Below are positions 12,711-15,314 of a stretch of 15,314 nucleotides of DNA, in pieces (the stretch's first letter is position 1; every line of letters starts with the position of its first letter). A program made the position numbers and the translations under genes. Below the pieces are notes generated by a model that was given only the letters and a program-made list of their open reading frames with translations, was not told the DNA's origin and did no database searches. The stretch comes from CAYLSV01 sp964386435 (GTDB taxonomy: Bacteria; Planctomycetota; Phycisphaerae; Tepidisphaerales; Tepidisphaeraceae). The stretch is taken from assembly GCA_964386435.1 (NCBI GenBank), contig CAYLSV010000087.1, positions 1 to 15,314 on the forward strand, written 5' to 3'.

Positions 12711-13895
12711 ATGCCTGCCGTTGATGCCACGCCGGAATTGCTTGCCCGTGCCGATGCGGTGCTGATGCCCAACTACGGGCGGGTGGCCGACCGGGTGATC
12801 GCCCGCGGCCGGGGGAGCCTGGTGTGGGACGTGGCGGGGCGGGAGTATCTGGATCTGTTCGCCGGGTTCGGCGGGGCGATTCTGGGGCACTGCCACCCGC
12901 AGCTCGTCGAGGCGGTGTGCAACCAGGCGAAGACGCTGTGGCACGTGGGCAACCAGTTCCACACGAAGGCCCAGATCGGGTTGGCCGAGAAGATCCGGGC
13001 CCACAGCTTCGACGGCCAAGCGTTCTTCTGCCACGGCGGGGCCGACGCCAACGAGACGGCTCTCAAGGCCGCCCGCCTGCGGCACGGCGGGCGGCGGTGG
13101 AAGACGATTGTGCTCGGCCGGGCGTTCCACGGGCGGACCTTCGCGGCGCTGGAGGCGACGGCGAACGAGGCGTACAAGGAGGGGTTCGGGCCGATGATGC
13201 CTGGCTTCGTGCGGGTGGAGCCGGGCGATTTGGAGGCGCTGAAGTCGGCCATCGACGGCGAGACGGCGGCAATGCTCATGGAGCCGATGCAGGGCGAGGG
13301 CGGCATGTTCCCGCTGACCGCCGAGTTCGGGCAGGCGGTGCGGGCGCTGTGCGACGAGCACGAGCTGACGCTCATCTGCGACGAGGTGTGGACCGGCTGC
13401 GGGCGGACGGGCAAGTGGTTCGCCTTCGAGCGCCTGGGCATCCGGCCGGACATTTTTACCCTGGGGAAAGCGCTGGGCGGCGGCTTGCCGGTCGGGGCGT
13501 GCTGGGCGCGGCCGGAGATCGCGCAGCTCATGCAGCCGGGCAAGCACGGCAGCACGCTGGGCGGCAACCCGCTGTGCGCCACGGCCGCCCGGACCGTGCT
13601 GCAGATCATCGAGACCGACGACCTCGTCGAGAAGGCCCGCCGGCAGGGCGAGACGCTTGTTGCCCGATTGCGGGAACTGCCCGGCGTCGCCGAGGTCCGG
13701 GGCAGCGGGCTGTTCGTCGGCTTCGAGGGGCCGACGCTGCCGAAGGATTTGGCCCGGCGCGGCCTCGACGCCGGGCTGATCCTGAACCAGACCGGCACCG
13801 GCGTGGTTCGGCTCGCCCCGGCGCTGACGATCGACGACGACGAACTCGACGCCGGTTTGCGCCGGCTGGAGCATTTGCTGAAGGAGGCCGCATGA
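12711..13895 (+). CDS. argD: Acetylornithine aminotransferase-like class III transaminase
   Basis: A 394-residue PLP-dependent class III aminotransferase. Seen are the glyoxylate-fold start (LVWDVAGREYLDLFAGFGG), the cofactor-binding GGADANETALKAAR (109-122), Asp224 (DEVWTGCGRTG) holding the PLP ring nitrogen, and Lys253 (TLGKALGGGLPVGA) forming the Schiff base. Length and spacing fit ArgD, which makes N-acetylornithine in arginine synthesis; the related succinylornithine and ornithine aminotransferases cannot be excluded. No other arginine gene is in the window. The ATG at 12711 follows an A/T-rich patch and has no clear ribosome site. Its TGA (13893-13895) overlaps the next gene start, so the two are translationally coupled. 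Confidence 0.87.
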   Translation: MPAVDATPELLARADAVLMPNYGRVADRVIARGRGSLVWDVAGREYLDLFAGFGGAILGHCHPQLVEAVCNQAKTLWHVGNQFHTKAQIGLAEKIRAHSFDGQAFFCHGGADANETALKAARLRHGGRRWKTIVLGRAFHGRTFAALEATANEAYKEGFGPMMPGFVRVEPGDLEALKSAIDGETAAMLMEPMQGEGGMFPLTAEFGQAVRALCDEHELTLICDEVWTGCGRTGKWFAFERLGIRPDIFTLGKALGGGLPVGACWARPEIAQLMQPGKHGSTLGGNPLCATAARTVLQIIETDDLVEKARRQGETLVARLRELPGVAEVRGSGLFVGFEGPTLPKDLARRGLDAGLILNQTGTGVVRLAPALTIDDDELDAGLRRLEHLLKEAA

Positions 13896-14740
13896 GGTAC
13901 GTGATCGCCGCGTTGCTATTCGTCATCGCCGGTTGCGCTACGCCGCCGGCGGAGCAGCCGCAGGCTGCCGCTGAAGATGAACTGCCCGCCGAGGCCGAGC
14001 CGGCGCGGGAGGTGGTGATGGCCCCGCCGGTCGGCACAATGCCGCAGCTCGACCCGAACGAGCCGGCCGTCCAGGTGTTCGCGCTCAGCGTCTACGACCT
14101 GTCGGTGCCGATGGGCGAGGTGACGCGCAACGACGAGCTGTGGAAACGGCTCGACGAGCAGGCCCTGGACGTGGCCACCACCGACATCCTGAACAAGAAC
14201 GGCATTCGAGTCGCGGTCGGCTTCACCCGCGAGTGGGAGCATTTACGCGAGCACCTCGACGACCCGGACGCCCAAGTTATCCGCATGCACGACCTCGAGG
14301 ACCGCCAGACCGAGGTGACCATGCGTCGCCGGGTGCCGGACCAGGTCATCGCCCACTTCGAGTCCGACGGCAGCCTGGTGATGAAGACCCGGCCGCAGGC
14401 AGACCTCATGATGAACATCGGGTACCGCCGCACGCCGCGGCAGGACGGCAGTTTGCGGGTGTCGCTGACGCCCTCGATCCGCTCGATCCGCCAGCAGCCG
14501 CGGGTGGTCGACGTCGGCGACGGCTTTGGCGTGAGCATGGACGCCGAGGAGTTTTTGTACGACCTCAACCTGCGGGCCGATGTCGCGGTGGGCGAGTACT
14601 TGATCGTCGCCGCCAGCGAGCAGAGCGATCTGGAGACGCTGCTGGGCCGCGTCTTTTTCCGCGAGCAAAGCGGCCCGGAACTGCTCGAGCGGGTGCTGGT
14701 CGTGGTGCCCCAAACGGTGCAGGTCCAGCAGACGGAGTGA
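13892..14740 (+). CDS. Uncharacterised lipoprotein coupled to argD
   Basis: A 282-residue protein. The signal MRYVIAALLFVIAGC has a clean lipobox (VIAGC, Cys15), followed by an Ala/Pro/Glu-rich linker to about residue 50. The rest (about 55-282) is a soluble domain with alternating strands, including the stretch MKTRPQADLMMNIGY and the repeat-like VSLTPSIRSIRQQPR. The late section faintly recalls the beta-rich core of secretins, but I would not assign it. No enzyme motif is visible. It begins with ATG inside ATGA, overlapping the argD stop, and has a strong AAGGAGG 4 bases upstream (13881-13887), the best ribosome site in the window. It is probably envelope-anchored; function unknown. Confidence 0.88.
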   Translation: MRYVIAALLFVIAGCATPPAEQPQAAAEDELPAEAEPAREVVMAPPVGTMPQLDPNEPAVQVFALSVYDLSVPMGEVTRNDELWKRLDEQALDVATTDILNKNGIRVAVGFTREWEHLREHLDDPDAQVIRMHDLEDRQTEVTMRRRVPDQVIAHFESDGSLVMKTRPQADLMMNIGYRRTPRQDGSLRVSLTPSIRSIRQQPRVVDVGDGFGVSMDAEEFLYDLNLRADVAVGEYLIVAASEQSDLETLLGRVFFREQSGPELLERVLVVVPQTVQVQQTE

Positions 14741-14771
14741 CGGGTAGACGCCGCGAGCAATGGTCGGTTCA

Positions 14772-14843
14772 TCTGGGGTAGCCGTGGAGCTTGCTCCGCC
14801 CGTTCGGTCGGACGCGCCGAGCAAGCTCAGCGGCTACCCCAGA
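14772..14843. repeat. REPIN-like inverted repeat 7 between convergent genes
   Basis: Bases 14772-14799 and the reverse complement of 14816-14843 match at 25 of 28 positions, with a 16-base spacer. Each arm has a GGGGTAG foot and an inner palindrome (GGAGC-TT-GCTCC at 14786-14797; CGAGC-AA-GCTC on the right). The mismatches between arms are clustered around this inner palindrome. It lies between the ends of the lipoprotein gene (14740) and the minus-strand hypothetical gene (14868). Confidence 0.83.
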
Positions 14844-14867
14844 AGGTCGGTCAGCATCCGGCCCGTT

Positions 14868-15281
14868 TCAAGTCTCCCCCAGCGGCCCGACCTCGTCGGT
14901 TGGCGGTTGGCGGACGTGCTCGATCAGCGGGATCGGCTCCTCGCTGACGGCCTCAAACTCCTCGGCGATGTCGACCAGCTTGTGGCGGTGCAGCCAGGCG
15001 GTGACGATGGACTGCAGGTCGGCGTTGAGGGCGGCGACCTCGTCGGCGGTGGGGCGACGCATCGTCACGCCCTCGGCCTCGAAGGCGTGGCGGAGCNNNN
15101 NNNNNNCGACCGGGCGGCGGCGGGCGGTGAAGACGCCCTCGGGCGGCTCGGGCAACAACGCCGCCGCCTGGCGGGCGGCAGCGAGGGCCTCGGCCCGGCT
15201 GGTGAAATGGCCGCCGAAGGCTTCGCCGTCGAAGCCGTAGGCGTAACTTTTGGTCGGTACGGTGGGGGCGGGATCGGCCAT
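14868..15281 (-). CDS. Hypothetical protein (interrupted by N gap)
   Basis: About 137 residues, including a run of unknown residues at the gap. The first half (MADPAPTVPTKSYAYGFDGE, then FGGHFTSRAEALAAARQ) has a short strand-turn-helix look seen in small planctomycete proteins of unknown role. The second half has two amphipathic helices around LNADLQSIVTAWLHRHKLVD and ends with a Pro/Glu-rich tail. There is no signal peptide, membrane segment or known motif. Both halves are in the same frame if the gap is taken as ten bases, but that length may be a placeholder, so the protein could be longer or two genes. The ATG at 15281 is the only good start in view; about 30 bases remain before the window edge. 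Confidence 0.65.
   Translation of the reverse strand: MADPAPTVPTKSYAYGFDGEAFGGHFTSRAEALAAARQAAALLPEPPEGVFTARRRPVXXXXLRHAFEAEGVTMRRPTADEVAALNADLQSIVTAWLHRHKLVDIAEEFEAVSEEPIPLIEHVRQPPTDEVGPLGET
15097..15106. other. Assembly gap (10 N)
   Basis: Ten undetermined bases inside the hypothetical gene at the right end. The identical length to the other gap suggests a scaffolding placeholder. Confidence 0.95.
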
Positions 15282-15314
15282 CGGTGGGGCGACAGGTTAG
15301 GCACGCGCCGCAAC

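Noticed and set aside
12696..13874. Minus-strand frames of 392 and 341 codons over argD
   Set aside because: They are mirror frames of a well-supported aminotransferase and show no family signal.
1..14843. The inverted repeats as ordinary intrinsic terminators
   Set aside because: None has a following T-run, one lies between divergent starts, one is inside a coding sequence, and the arms are longer than usual with spacers up to 64 bases.

Overview
The window is a GC-rich (clearly well above 60%) stretch of bacterial chromosome. Its gene content and style suggest a member of the Planctomycetota, probably class Phycisphaerae. The reasons are a tandem periplasmic amidohydrolase pair, a lipoprotein endonuclease/phosphatase with the extended H-P-T-P-P...E-D-R-N-G motif, an ArgD of planctomycete type, frequent absence of a clear Shine-Dalgarno sequence, and many palindromic intergenic repeats. 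This placement is inference from protein style. Two runs of exactly ten N (11173-11182 and 15097-15106) show that this is a scaffolded draft; at least the first run has a placeholder length.

Layout. 131-1260 (all minus): a small membrane-anchored Spy/CpxP-like protein and an AbrB/MazE-type antitoxin followed by a Doc/Fic-fold toxin. 1315-2277 (minus): lipoyl synthase LipA. 2335-2724 (plus): a stand-alone response-regulator receiver domain. 2754-9422 (all minus, transcribed right to left): secreted dienelactone-hydrolase-like protein, LuxR-type regulator, a 1254-residue double amidohydrolase and a 438-residue amidohydrolase; the last three are tightly packed and probably one unit. 9688-10182 (minus): LURP-one-related protein. 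10207-11468 (plus): endonuclease/exonuclease/phosphatase lipoprotein interrupted by an N gap. 11567-12574 (minus): Gfo/Idh/MocA oxidoreductase. 12711-14740 (plus): argD overlapping by ATGA a gene for an unknown lipoprotein. 14868-15281 (minus): hypothetical protein interrupted by the second N gap.

The most striking feature is not a gene. Seven long inverted-repeat elements (arms 25-34 bp, spacers 10-64 bp) are scattered through the window. They differ from one another in sequence but share an architecture: two inverted arms, and in six of seven each arm contains a smaller palindrome of its own. Several have a GTAG foot at the outer edge. This is the layout of paired REP sequences (REPINs), which in other bacteria are moved by RAYT/Y1 transposases; no such gene is in the window. 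One element lies in frame inside the large amidohydrolase and, with a Pro/Thr-rich linker, splits a small beta-rich domain. Another straddles the start codon of the smaller amidohydrolase. One sits between divergent genes and two between convergent genes. A perfectly phased array of nine heptanucleotides (three different 7-mers) follows one element.

No rRNA, tRNA, CRISPR array, insertion sequence or prophage gene was found.
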